Shown: positions 8,628 through 16,005 of the stretch, in pieces
How the letters are laid out: each line of letters begins with the position of its first letter
Position numbering within the stretch: position 1 is the first letter of the stretch
Assembly: GCA_002372935.1 (NCBI GenBank)
Contig: DFJF01000002.1
Coordinates: 5,166 to 38,552 of the forward strand
DNA: 33,387 bases
Direction: 5' to 3'
Source: Clostridiales bacterium UBA3678
GTDB lineage: Bacteria > Bacillota > Clostridia > TANB77 > CAG-508
Notes under the pieces: model-generated
Told to the model about the DNA's origin: nothing
Databases searched by the model: none
The model's input: only the letters and a program-made list of their open reading frames with translations
Translations under genes and position numbers: made by a program

Positions 8628-9335
8628 TTATTCCCCTAAATTTTCCATTTCTTGAATATTTTGTAAACATTCTTTTGGTGGTTCTTTAAAAGCTAAATAC
8701 CAACTAAATGCATTATCATTTTGTTCAATATATTCTAACCTTTCTTCGAGTTCTGGATAAGTATGTGGTGGTGGCATAATTACAGGATCTCCTGGTCTCC
8801 AATTTGCAGGAGTTGCAGCATTTGCACAATCTGCCATTTGTAAAGCTTGAACAGTTCTTAAAATTTCTGGAATAAATCTTCCAACATTTAATGGGTATAT
8901 TAAAATTGTCCTTACTATTCCCTTATCATCAATAATAAATACATTTCTAACTGTTTCTGTATTACTCACACTTGAAGAAATCATTCCATATTTCCTTGCC
9001 ACTTCACCATTTCTATCTGCTATTATTGGAAAAGAAATAACTATTCCTGTTCTTTGAAATATGTCATACATCCATGCCAAATGTGAGGAATTACTATCAA
9101 CACTTAATCCAAGTAATTCAGTATTTAGATTTTGAAAATATGGATATGCCCTCTCAAAAGCTAACATTTCTGTTGTACATACGGGGGTAAAGTCTCCTGG
9201 ATGTGAAAAAAGTATTATCCATTTTCCCTTATAATCTGATAATTTTATATTACCATATGTAGTAACCGCTTCAAAATCTGGTGCTTCTTCACCAATTCTT
9301 ACATTACCATTCATCATTAATTCATAATCAGACAT
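8628..9335 (-). CDS. peroxiredoxin of the Prx6/archaeal-type (thioredoxin-fold peroxidase)
   Basis: 235 residues from the ATG at 9335, chosen because AAGGGAGA lies 7-8 nt before it; an in-frame ATG six codons earlier overlaps that ribosome binding site. Peroxiredoxins reduce H2O2 and organic peroxides. The peroxidatic Cys is C53 in GDFTPVCTTE, with the supporting Thr50 and catalytic Arg130 (TVRNVF). The ATPANWRPGD...MPPP stretch (175-190) and the extended C-terminus are typical of the long Prx6-like class. C170 and C223 are candidate resolving cysteines, C223 being close to the position used in archaeal homologues as I recall them. No dedicated reductase is adjacent. The role would be oxidative-stress defence in an anaerobe. 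Confidence 0.93.
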   Translation of the reverse strand: MSDYELMMNGNVRIGEEAPDFEAVTTYGNIKLSDYKGKWIILFSHPGDFTPVCTTEMLAFERAYPYFQNLNTELLGLSVDSNSSHLAWMYDIFQRTGIVISFPIIADRNGEVARKYGMISSSVSNTETVRNVFIIDDKGIVRTILIYPLNVGRFIPEILRTVQALQMADCANAATPANWRPGDPVIMPPPHTYPELEERLEYIEQNDNAFSWYLAFKEPPKECLQNIQEMENLGE

Positions 9336-9458
9336 AAAAAAATCTCCCTTCATATTATAAATTAGCCAATATAAATTTTAAAATCCGTACAAGGCTTTAA
9401 AATCATTAATATTCTTTTTTTATAATATGAAAAGAGTTTTAAATTTGTGTAATATTTT

Positions 9459-10220
9459 TTACTCGTAATCTACAACATTAACCCATCTACTCAAAAATTC
9501 CTGTTCTTCTTCTTTACATTTAGTCATTTGAGATGCAGCAACTATTGGAGTCCATCTTTGAATATTAGCTTTTTCTATTCCACTTTTTTCACAAAATAAA
9601 TTAATATATTTTTCTGCTAAATCATTTCTTCCAGAAATAGAAAATAACAAAAATGTCCTTGCCGCATCTGCAGATGCATTGCCCTGTGTAACATGTGCCC
9701 AATCTATTACATAAACCGTGCCATCTGGTTTTACTATTACATTACTTGGATTATAATCTCCATGACACAAATTACTATGATTCTTCATTCCTTCTAGTCT
9801 TTGTAATAATTCATATCTTGTATTATCATCTATATTTTTTGCAAGTGTTAATTTTCTTCTAAACTTATCTTTTATTCTGTTTAGTAATGGAACAGAGTGT
9901 GATAAGATTTTTAATTGAGTATCTACAAAAAGATTTAAATATTCATCTTCTTTTTCTGGATGTTCTTCCATTAATTTATTAAGTGGTGTACCTTCAATAT
10001 ATTCTGATACTAGTGCCCATCTATTTTCTACTTTACTTACTTCTATAAGTTTTGGAACATTTAAATCTGTACCTTCTTCAACTCTTGCTTGATTTAAAGC
10101 TTCATTTAAAATATCAGCTTTAGAATAATTTTCTATAAATAATTTTATTGTTTTATCTGCATCTCTATATACTGTTTTTGTTGTTCTCTCTGCTATTGGA
10201 TTATCTAAATTTAAATACAT
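9459..10220 (-). CDS. aminoglycoside-phosphotransferase-fold kinase (APH/choline kinase family)
   Basis: 253 residues. The catalytic loop LCHGDYNPSNVIV (about residues 151-163) has the Brenner HGDxxxxN motif, and VIDWAH supplies the metal-binding Asp of the DFG equivalent. The N-lobe contains a GTPLNKLMEEHPE hinge region. Members phosphorylate small molecules (choline, amino sugars, antibiotics, fructosamine); the substrate here cannot be read from sequence, and antibiotic resistance should not be assumed. Its ATG overlaps the adhE stop codon as TAATG, so translation is probably coupled to AdhE. No terminator was seen after it before the peroxiredoxin gene. Confidence 0.85.
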   Translation of the reverse strand: MYLNLDNPIAERTTKTVYRDADKTIKLFIENYSKADILNEALNQARVEEGTDLNVPKLIEVSKVENRWALVSEYIEGTPLNKLMEEHPEKEDEYLNLFVDTQLKILSHSVPLLNRIKDKFRRKLTLAKNIDDNTRYELLQRLEGMKNHSNLCHGDYNPSNVIVKPDGTVYVIDWAHVTQGNASADAARTFLLFSISGRNDLAEKYINLFCEKSGIEKANIQRWTPIVAASQMTKCKEEEQEFLSRWVNVVDYE

Positions 10221-12829
10221 TATTGTTCACCTCCATAATATGCTTTTAAATATATATCTTTTATTTCACTAATTAATGGATATCTTGGATTTGCTCCTGT
10301 GCATTGATCATCAAAAGCTTGTTCTGACATCTCATCCAAAGTCTCTAAAAATTTGCTTTCTTCTACACCATATTCTCTTATTGTATGTTTCATTTCTATT
10401 GCATCTTTTAATTCATCAATTTTTGCAATTAATTTATTTAATTTATCCCAATCGTCATATCCGTCAATTCCAAGTGCTTCAGCAATTTCTGCATATCTTC
10501 TTAATGTATGTGGATGTTCATATTGAGGAAATGTTCCCATTTTTTCAGGCGCTTCACTTGCATTGAATCTCATAACTTCATCCAAAACTAATGCAACTGT
10601 AAATCCATGTGGTAAATGATGAAACGCTCCAAGTTTATGTCCCATTGAATGACATATTCCTAAAAATGCATTAGCAAAAGCCATACCTGCCATAGTGGCT
10701 GCATTCGCCATCTTTTCTCTTGCTTCTAGATCATTTGCCCCATTTTGATATGCTCTTGGTAAATACTTGAATATTGTTTTTATTGCTTCTAATGCTAAAC
10801 CATCTGTAAACTCTGTTGCCATCATAGAAGCATAAGCTTCTATTGAGTGGACTAATGCATCAATTCCAGATGCAGCTGTCAATCCTTTTGGAGAATTCAT
10901 CATCATATTGGCATCTACTATAGCCATTTTTGGCATTAATTCATAGTCTGCTAAAGGATATTTTATTCCTGTTGATTCATCAGTTATAACTGCAAAAGGT
11001 GAAACCTCAGAACCTGTTCCTGATGAAGTTGGAATTGCTATAAAATAAGCTTTTTCTCCCATTTTAGGAAATGTATAAACTCTTTTCCTAATATCTTGAA
11101 ATCTCATTGCCATATCTAAAAAATCAGCCTCTGGATGTTCATAAAGAACCCACATTACTTTTGCTGCATCCATAGCAGATCCTCCACCAATTGCTATAAT
11201 ACAATCTGGTTTATATTCTTCTATAAGTTTTGCTCCCTCTCTTGCAGAACCAAGTGTTGGGTCTGGTAGAACATTTGAAAATGTTGTATGATCAATTCCA
11301 AGTTCATTTAATTTATCTGTTACCACTTTTGTGTAACCATTTTCAAACAAAAATTTATCTGTTACAATAAATACTTTTTTCTTATCCATTACATATTTTA
11401 ATTCTTCTAATGCAACAGGTATACAACCTCTTTTAATATAAACTTTTTCTGGTGTTCTAAACCAAAGCATATTTCCTCTCCTTTCAGCAACTTTTTTAAT
11501 ATTTAAAAGTTGTTTAATTCCAACATTCTCTGACACTGAATTTCCTCCATAAGATCCACATCCAAGTGTTAATGAAGGTGTCAACTTAAAGTTATATAAA
11601 TCACCTATTCCTCCTTGTGAAGCTGGTGTATTAATTAAAACTCTACATGTTCTCATTTTTGAAGAGAATTTTTCTATTTTTTCTTTTTCTGTAAGTGCAT
11701 TTATATACAATGAAGAAGTATGTCCACGTCCTCCATCATCTATTAATTTTGAAGCTTTAGCTATTGCATCTTCAAAATCGTTTGCTCTATACATAGCTAA
11801 AACTGGTGATAATTTTTCATGTGCAAATTCTTCTGATAAATCTACTGATTCAACTTCTCCTATTAAAATCTTTGTTGTTTCAGGTACTCCAATTCCTGCC
11901 ATCTCTGCAATTTTATAAGCTTTTTGCCCTACTATTTTAGCATTTAAAGCTCCATTTATTATAATAGTTTTTCTAACCTTTTCAGTTTCTTCTGGATTTA
12001 GAAAATAGCAATTTCTTCTTGCAAATTCAGCCTTTACAGCATCATAAATTTTATTATCTATTATAACAGATTGTTCTGATGCACAAACCATACCATTATC
12101 AAATGTTTTTGAATGTATTATTGAATTTACTGCCAAAATTATATTTGCAGATTCATCTATAACCGCTGGAGTATTTCCTGCTCCAACACCTAATGCTGGC
12201 TTTCCACTAGAATATGCTGCCTTTACCATTCCTGGTCCTCCAGTTGCAAGAATAGTATCTGCGGATTGCATAAGAAAATTTGTCATCTCTAAAGATGGTA
12301 TATCAATCCACCCAATTATTCCTTCTGGAGCTCCTGCTTTTACTGCTGCCTCTAAAACAACTTTTGCAGCTTCTATTGTAGATTTTTTAGCTCTAGGATG
12401 TGGACTTATAATTATTCCATTTCTTGTTTTCAAACAAATTAATGTTTTGAAAATAGCTGTTGATGTTGGATTAGTGGTTGGAATAACAGCAGCAATAAGC
12501 CCTATAGGTTCTACTATAGTTTTAATTCCATAACTTTTATCTTCTTCTATAACACCACAAGTTTTTTCATGTCTATATTTATTATAAATATACTCAGATG
12601 CAAAATGGTTCTTTATAACCTTGTCTTCAACAACACCCATGCCTGTTTCTTCCACTGCCATTTTAGCAAGAGGTATTCTTGCTTGATTTGCTGCAATTGC
12701 TGCAGCTTTAAAAATCTCATCTACTTTTTCTTGAGAAAATGTAGAAAATTCTTTCTGTGCCTCTCTTACCCTTTTTATAACATCTTCTAACTTTTCAACG
12801 CTATCAGTAACTTTATATTCTTTATCCAT
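10220..12829 (-). CDS. adhE: bifunctional acetaldehyde-CoA/alcohol dehydrogenase AdhE
   Basis: 869 residues, full length for AdhE. The N-terminal aldehyde dehydrogenase half (about 1-440) reduces acetyl-CoA to acetaldehyde; its nucleophile is the Cys of GMVCASEQS. A linker (PEKVYIKRGC) leads to the iron-dependent alcohol dehydrogenase half (about 455-869), with the NAD-binding GGGSAMDAAK motif and iron-site histidines in HSIEAY and GICHSMGHKLGAFHHLPHG. AdhE forms filaments called spirosomes and makes ethanol while regenerating NAD+. AAGGAGGA lies 4 nt before the ATG. It is the first gene of a two-gene unit with the APH-fold kinase and has two candidate promoters upstream. Confidence 0.97.
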   Translation of the reverse strand: MDKEYKVTDSVEKLEDVIKRVREAQKEFSTFSQEKVDEIFKAAAIAANQARIPLAKMAVEETGMGVVEDKVIKNHFASEYIYNKYRHEKTCGVIEEDKSYGIKTIVEPIGLIAAVIPTTNPTSTAIFKTLICLKTRNGIIISPHPRAKKSTIEAAKVVLEAAVKAGAPEGIIGWIDIPSLEMTNFLMQSADTILATGGPGMVKAAYSSGKPALGVGAGNTPAVIDESANIILAVNSIIHSKTFDNGMVCASEQSVIIDNKIYDAVKAEFARRNCYFLNPEETEKVRKTIIINGALNAKIVGQKAYKIAEMAGIGVPETTKILIGEVESVDLSEEFAHEKLSPVLAMYRANDFEDAIAKASKLIDDGGRGHTSSLYINALTEKEKIEKFSSKMRTCRVLINTPASQGGIGDLYNFKLTPSLTLGCGSYGGNSVSENVGIKQLLNIKKVAERRGNMLWFRTPEKVYIKRGCIPVALEELKYVMDKKKVFIVTDKFLFENGYTKVVTDKLNELGIDHTTFSNVLPDPTLGSAREGAKLIEEYKPDCIIAIGGGSAMDAAKVMWVLYEHPEADFLDMAMRFQDIRKRVYTFPKMGEKAYFIAIPTSSGTGSEVSPFAVITDESTGIKYPLADYELMPKMAIVDANMMMNSPKGLTAASGIDALVHSIEAYASMMATEFTDGLALEAIKTIFKYLPRAYQNGANDLEAREKMANAATMAGMAFANAFLGICHSMGHKLGAFHHLPHGFTVALVLDEVMRFNASEAPEKMGTFPQYEHPHTLRRYAEIAEALGIDGYDDWDKLNKLIAKIDELKDAIEMKHTIREYGVEESKFLETLDEMSEQAFDDQCTGANPRYPLISEIKDIYLKAYYGGEQ

Positions 12830-12864
12830 TTAGTCCTCCTTATAATTTTTTCTTATTGTTACTT

Positions 12865-12923
12865 ATTATACCCTAGTACATTTATGTTAAACAAATTATA
12901 ACATTCTTGTATTTAAAATTCAA
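12865..12923 (-). promoter_or_regulatory. promoter region of adhE
   Basis: TTGAAT (12918-12923) is followed by a 17-bp spacer and TATAAT (12895-12900) preceded by TGT, an extended -10. A second TATAAT at 12865-12870 lies closer to the gene with only a weak TTGTTT element 18 bp upstream. Between them TTTGTTTAACAT resembles one half of a Rex site but lacks the matching second half. Confidence 0.65.
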
Positions 12924-12940
12924 TACTTTCTTTCAAAAAT

Positions 12941-13017
12941 GGACAGTTCTCCTTTTTAAAGGAAACTGTTCTTGTTTCAAAAAGGGACAGATCTTCTTTT
13001 TAAAAAAGAACTGTCCC
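12941..13017. repeat. 21-bp-unit repeat cluster 1 (GGGACAGTTC family), also terminator after the Ord-like gene
   Basis: Four units alternate in orientation: GGACAGTTC at 12941, GAAACTGTTC at 12962, GGGACAGATC at 12984 and GAACTGTCCC ending at 13017. The last two form a stem of GGGACAG with CTGTCCC. On the minus strand this stem is followed by TTTTTG, which makes it a credible terminator 5 nt past the stop codon of the upstream oxidoreductase gene. Confidence 0.8.
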
Positions 13018-13022
13018 AAATT

Positions 13023-14096
13023 TTAAATGTATTCATTAAGTGGTTTTATTTTATATTCTAAATCTCCAATTTTTTCAACTGTCACATATCCTGCTGGAGC
13101 ATTTATTACATCTGGAATTCTGTTTACAATGGTAGCACATGTAAGCTCAACAGTATTAGGCTTTTCTACAGTTATTGTTGTTGTAGGTTCACCTTCAACT
13201 GTCCAAACATTTTTATCAAATTCATCTGGTGCATAAACTTTTCCAATACACTCTGATTCTATTGTTATACCTTCTTTTGTCTCTGTTGTAACAACAGCAC
13301 TCATTCCTGTGGCATCTCCTGCTTTTATTGTCATATTTAAAGTAGATGAAAATATATCATCTTTATATGTTTGAGGTACACATTTTTGTGTTTGACTAAT
13401 TGGTGTCAATCCTAATTTTGAGCATAGCCAACCATTAACTGTCCACATATATGATGGAGCAAAATTTCCACTTTCTATAACTTCTTGTCTTTCAGCTGGT
13501 GAAATTCTATCATTTGCAGCTACTTGTTTGTCAAATTCATCTAATGTAAGACCAGCACCATGTGCTTCTGCTAAAGCTAAACCATATTCTTCCACATTAT
13601 AACTTGAACTTCCTTTTATTTTTGTTATCCTTTGAGTAGAACCTGCAATAGATGATATAAGTTGTCCCCAATAAATATCTTGATAACCAGTTCCTGTAAT
13701 TGTACAATTGTTCTTTTTAGCAATTTCATCTATCTTTTCAACTAGTTTAGGATTTGAATTTTGTGGGTAAAATGCTTCCTCACAAGTCGAAATTGCATTT
13801 ATTCCAAGCTCTGCGCAAAGCATAAAAGGCTCTTCTAGTTCTGCAATCAAGCTTCTCGTAGTAACAACACAAATATCTGGCTTAACATCTTGTAATAGTG
13901 GTTTAGCATTTTCTGCTGCCATAACTTTAATTCCAATTTCTTCTTTATTCATTAAAGTACCAATGTCTTTTCCTACAACTGCAGGATTTACATCAATTGC
14001 CCCTACTATCTCTACTCCCTTTTCTAACATATATCTCATTGTATATAAACTCATTTTTCCTACACCATATTGTACTGCTCTAATTTTTCTCTTCAT
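13023..14096 (-). CDS. dihydrodipicolinate-reductase-like oxidoreductase, resembling 2,4-diaminopentanoate dehydrogenase (Ord)
   Basis: 357 residues from the ATG at 14096; GGGAGGT lies 8 nt before it, whereas a TTG two codons earlier is too close. The N-terminal Rossmann fold (AVQYGVGKMS, then AIDVNP) binds NAD(P). The middle contains TCEEAFYP and GTGYQDIYW, which I associate with the Ord/2,4-diaminopentanoate dehydrogenase group of clostridial ornithine and lysine fermentation. No ornithine aminomutase or thiolase (OraE, OrtB) genes are in the window, so the exact substrate remains open. It has its own near-consensus promoter and a repeat-derived terminator, making it likely monocistronic. 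Confidence 0.7.
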   Translation of the reverse strand: MKRKIRAVQYGVGKMSLYTMRYMLEKGVEIVGAIDVNPAVVGKDIGTLMNKEEIGIKVMAAENAKPLLQDVKPDICVVTTRSLIAELEEPFMLCAELGINAISTCEEAFYPQNSNPKLVEKIDEIAKKNNCTITGTGYQDIYWGQLISSIAGSTQRITKIKGSSSYNVEEYGLALAEAHGAGLTLDEFDKQVAANDRISPAERQEVIESGNFAPSYMWTVNGWLCSKLGLTPISQTQKCVPQTYKDDIFSSTLNMTIKAGDATGMSAVVTTETKEGITIESECIGKVYAPDEFDKNVWTVEGEPTTTITVEKPNTVELTCATIVNRIPDVINAPAGYVTVEKIGDLEYKIKPLNEYI

Positions 14097-14128
14097 AAAC
14101 AAATACCTCCCATTAAATTATTTTTTAT

Positions 14129-14157
14129 ATTATATCCAATTTTTACTTTATTATCAA
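14129..14157 (-). promoter_or_regulatory. sigma-A promoter of the Ord-like gene
   Basis: TTGATA (14152-14157), a 17-bp spacer and a perfect TATAAT (14129-14134) on the minus strand, about 33 bp upstream of the ATG. It separates this gene from the kinase gene upstream. Confidence 0.8.
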
Positions 14158-14219
14158 TAACTTTTTATTATATATTCGTTTCTATTATAATTAAGTATTA
14201 ATTTTAAATATATTTAAAA

Positions 14220-15656
14220 TTATTTTATAAATTGTATCTCATTTTTTGAGTTAAATAAAATTTCTACAGATTTTGTATAATTATCCAAGCTTGGTTTATC
14301 AATTTTAATTATGTTTAAACTAGCATTATATCTTTTTAGAGTATCAAATGTATTCATAAATCCCATTCCTGTGCCTCCACTATCTTTATGTGTAGTTATT
14401 GGCTCTTTGCCTAATTTATTTAAAACTTCATCTGTAAATTCAACTCCAGAATCATATATGTAAATACCATAATATTTTTGTATTTTCCCAATTTTTACTA
14501 GGATACTTCTATTTTTATTTGTAGAATGTTGAATCGCAATTATTGCATCTTTTATATGATCAGCTAACAATATTTCTAAATCATTTTCTGATATAAAATG
14601 ATTTACCATATAGTGAATATTTCCGATTATTTGCAAATTAAATTCTATATTATTTTTATCACATTCTGATTTCATATATTCTAACATATTGTCGATTTTA
14701 TCAATTCCAGTCTTTTCAATTTCTATGTCAGAAGGCTTTTTATAAATATCTTTTGAAATATCTTCTAATTCTTTCTTTAATTCTTCTTTTGTTGTATCTT
14801 GAGGTGTGGCTTTATCTCCATTTATTAATTTATTTAGTTTATATTCTAATGCCTTTTGCCTATGTGCTAATGAATGACTTGTCTTACTGAATTCTAAATT
14901 TTCTTTTTCCAATTTTGCTAGTTCTTCATTCTTTTCACTTAGCTCCTTTTTAGTGGATTCTAGGTCTTTAATAAGAAGATTTTGTTTGTAGTATAATTTA
15001 ATTGATTCTTTTATTGTGATGAATATAACAATAATTAATAGCATCAGTCCTAAACCAACTTTTCTAATTCCAAGCACTGGTATTTCCTGCAACACTATTG
15101 CAAATGCTAAAATTATAATACATAAATTAAAAAATAAATAACTAATATAAGAATTTTGTAATTTTCCATTAAGTAATGATATACCATATTTTAATCTTTT
15201 TAATTTAAAAATTTTATATATTAATAGTGTGTAAATAACTAATATTATTAACAAACCAATATAATCATTTTGAATCTTAAAAATTGCATTTGGTATAAAT
15301 GCTATTATTACACTTAACATGTATATAGAATAATTAATTCCAAATGAAATTGTAGTCAATAAAAAAGAATAATATATCTCTGTTTTATATATAAAACGAT
15401 TCACAATACATATTAGTAATACTTCAATAAATATTCTATAATAGTTCACTTTGTATTTTATATTACATACTATAAATGCAACTATCAATGTACTTATTAT
15501 GATAATAACTTTATCTTTTGCTCTTATATCTTTTAGTTTTACATTTATTATTTTCCTAAATACATAATATGTACATTCTATAATTACTATTGTTCTTATA
15601 AAGTTAACATATGTATTTATATTTTTTGTATTCCACATTATTTCTAAATTACTCAA
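14220..15656 (-). CDS. membrane sensor, GHKL histidine-kinase-like protein (AgrC-type layout, atypical motifs)
   Basis: 478 residues. Six or seven hydrophobic segments fill residues 15-220, followed by a coiled coil (KDLESTKKELSEKNEELAKLEKEN) and a possible H-box, HSLAHRQKALEYKL (about 258-271). An HATPase_c_5/GHKL domain follows from about 350. G1 appears as YIYDSGVEF and G2 as GGTGMGF. The N-box reads EILLADHIKDAIIA, with Asp where an Asn normally binds Mg-ATP, and the H-box lacks the usual RHDxxN form, so catalysis may be altered. The start is TTG at 15656 with GAGG 9 nt upstream; the first ATG (15638) has no ribosome binding site. It follows the 17-residue peptide gene and its terminator, suggesting the peptide as ligand; that is inference. 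Confidence 0.8.
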   Translation of the reverse strand: MSNLEIMWNTKNINTYVNFIRTIVIIECTYYVFRKIINVKLKDIRAKDKVIIIISTLIVAFIVCNIKYKVNYYRIFIEVLLICIVNRFIYKTEIYYSFLLTTISFGINYSIYMLSVIIAFIPNAIFKIQNDYIGLLIILVIYTLLIYKIFKLKRLKYGISLLNGKLQNSYISYLFFNLCIIILAFAIVLQEIPVLGIRKVGLGLMLLIIVIFITIKESIKLYYKQNLLIKDLESTKKELSEKNEELAKLEKENLEFSKTSHSLAHRQKALEYKLNKLINGDKATPQDTTKEELKKELEDISKDIYKKPSDIEIEKTGIDKIDNMLEYMKSECDKNNIEFNLQIIGNIHYMVNHFISENDLEILLADHIKDAIIAIQHSTNKNRSILVKIGKIQKYYGIYIYDSGVEFTDEVLNKLGKEPITTHKDSGGTGMGFMNTFDTLKRYNASLNIIKIDKPSLDNYTKSVEILFNSKNEIQFIK

Positions 15657-15683
15657 TTTCCATTACCTCAAAAATATTATATC

Positions 15684-15727
15684 AAAATAAAAAAAATAAT
15701 CAATATTTTTTCATATTGATTATTTTT
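15684..15727 (-). terminator. strong terminator between the peptide gene and the kinase gene
   Basis: A perfect 15-bp stem (15692-15706 with 15713-15727) has a 6-nt loop and, on the minus strand, continues into TTTTTTTTATTTT. It begins 9 nt after the peptide stop codon and ends about 15 nt before the kinase ribosome binding site. The kinase has no well-placed promoter of its own. Confidence 0.85.
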
Positions 15728-15735
15728 AATATATT

Positions 15736-15789
15736 CTAAGGTTGTCCCCATTTTCTCATCCATCTTATTAATGCATCTAACCAATTCAT
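15736..15789 (-). CDS. 17-residue Trp-rich cationic amphipathic peptide, candidate signal peptide
   Basis: The frame ATG AAT TGG ... CCT TAG encodes MNWLDALIRWMRKWGQP. The ribosome binding site AAGGTGGTGGAG lies a few bases before the ATG, one of the strongest in the window, and a strong terminator begins 9 nt after the stop. On a helical wheel W3, L4, L7, I8, W10, M11 and W14 face one side and N2, D5, R9, R12, K13 and Q16 the other; net charge is about +2. It has no Cys, no double-glycine leader and no signal peptide, so it is not an AgrD or ComC type precursor. A pheromone for the adjacent membrane kinase, or a phenol-soluble-modulin-like peptide, would fit; a leader peptide is an alternative. 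Family not recognised. Confidence 0.65.
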   Translation of the reverse strand: MNWLDALIRWMRKWGQP

Positions 15790-15809
15790 CTTTCTCCACC
15801 ACCTTTCTA

Positions 15810-15917
15810 TCACAGTTTTTTTGCTTCATTTGATGATAAAAAAATATCATTTACAGTCATTTTGTAAGCAATAATCCATGATAGAAAAAAATGGTAAAAT
15901 CCAATATAAAATCTCAT
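15810..15917 (-). CDS. possible 35-residue small membrane protein upstream of the peptide gene
   Basis: An ATG-started frame encodes MRFYIGFYHFFLSWIIAYK followed by a polar tail ending SSNEAKKL. The first half is hydrophobic and aromatic, the tail charged, and the stop lies 20 nt before the 17-residue peptide ATG. Against it: no ribosome binding site precedes the ATG, and only 17 bp separate it from the terminator of the response regulator gene. It may be leader RNA rather than a gene. Confidence 0.3.
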   Translation of the reverse strand: MRFYIGFYHFFLSWIIAYKMTVNDIFLSSNEAKKL

Positions 15918-15932
15918 TTATAATAAATAAGA

Positions 15933-15983
15933 CGCGAAAAAAGCCATAAATTTTAAATATTTTACATTTAAAATTTATGACTT
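15933..15983 (-). terminator. terminator of the Spo0A-like regulator gene
   Basis: AAGCCATAAATTTTAAAT (15941-15958) pairs with the arm at 15966-15983 over 18 positions with one G-U pair and a 7-nt loop. On the minus strand it is followed by T6. It begins 22 nt after the stop codon of the regulator gene. Confidence 0.85.
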
Positions 15984-16005
15984 TAAAATTAATTTTATTT
16001 AATTA

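Noticed and set aside
12870..12900. Rex-binding site upstream of adhE
   Set aside because: TTTGTTTAACAT resembles a half site, but the inverted second half (TTAACAA at the right spacing) is missing.
14201..14220. AT-only palindrome ATTTTAAATATATTTAAAAT at the end of the kinase gene as terminator
   Set aside because: No G/C pairs and no clear U tract; too weak to call.
15676..15681. TATAAT as promoter of the kinase gene
   Set aside because: A start 6-8 nt downstream would fall in the kinase ribosome binding site, leaving almost no leader.
15736..15789. Trp-rich short frame followed by a terminator as a trp-operon attenuator
   Set aside because: The three TGG codons are spread out rather than adjacent, no antiterminator arm overlapping them was seen, and the gene downstream is a sensor kinase, not tryptophan biosynthesis. 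Kept only as a minor alternative.
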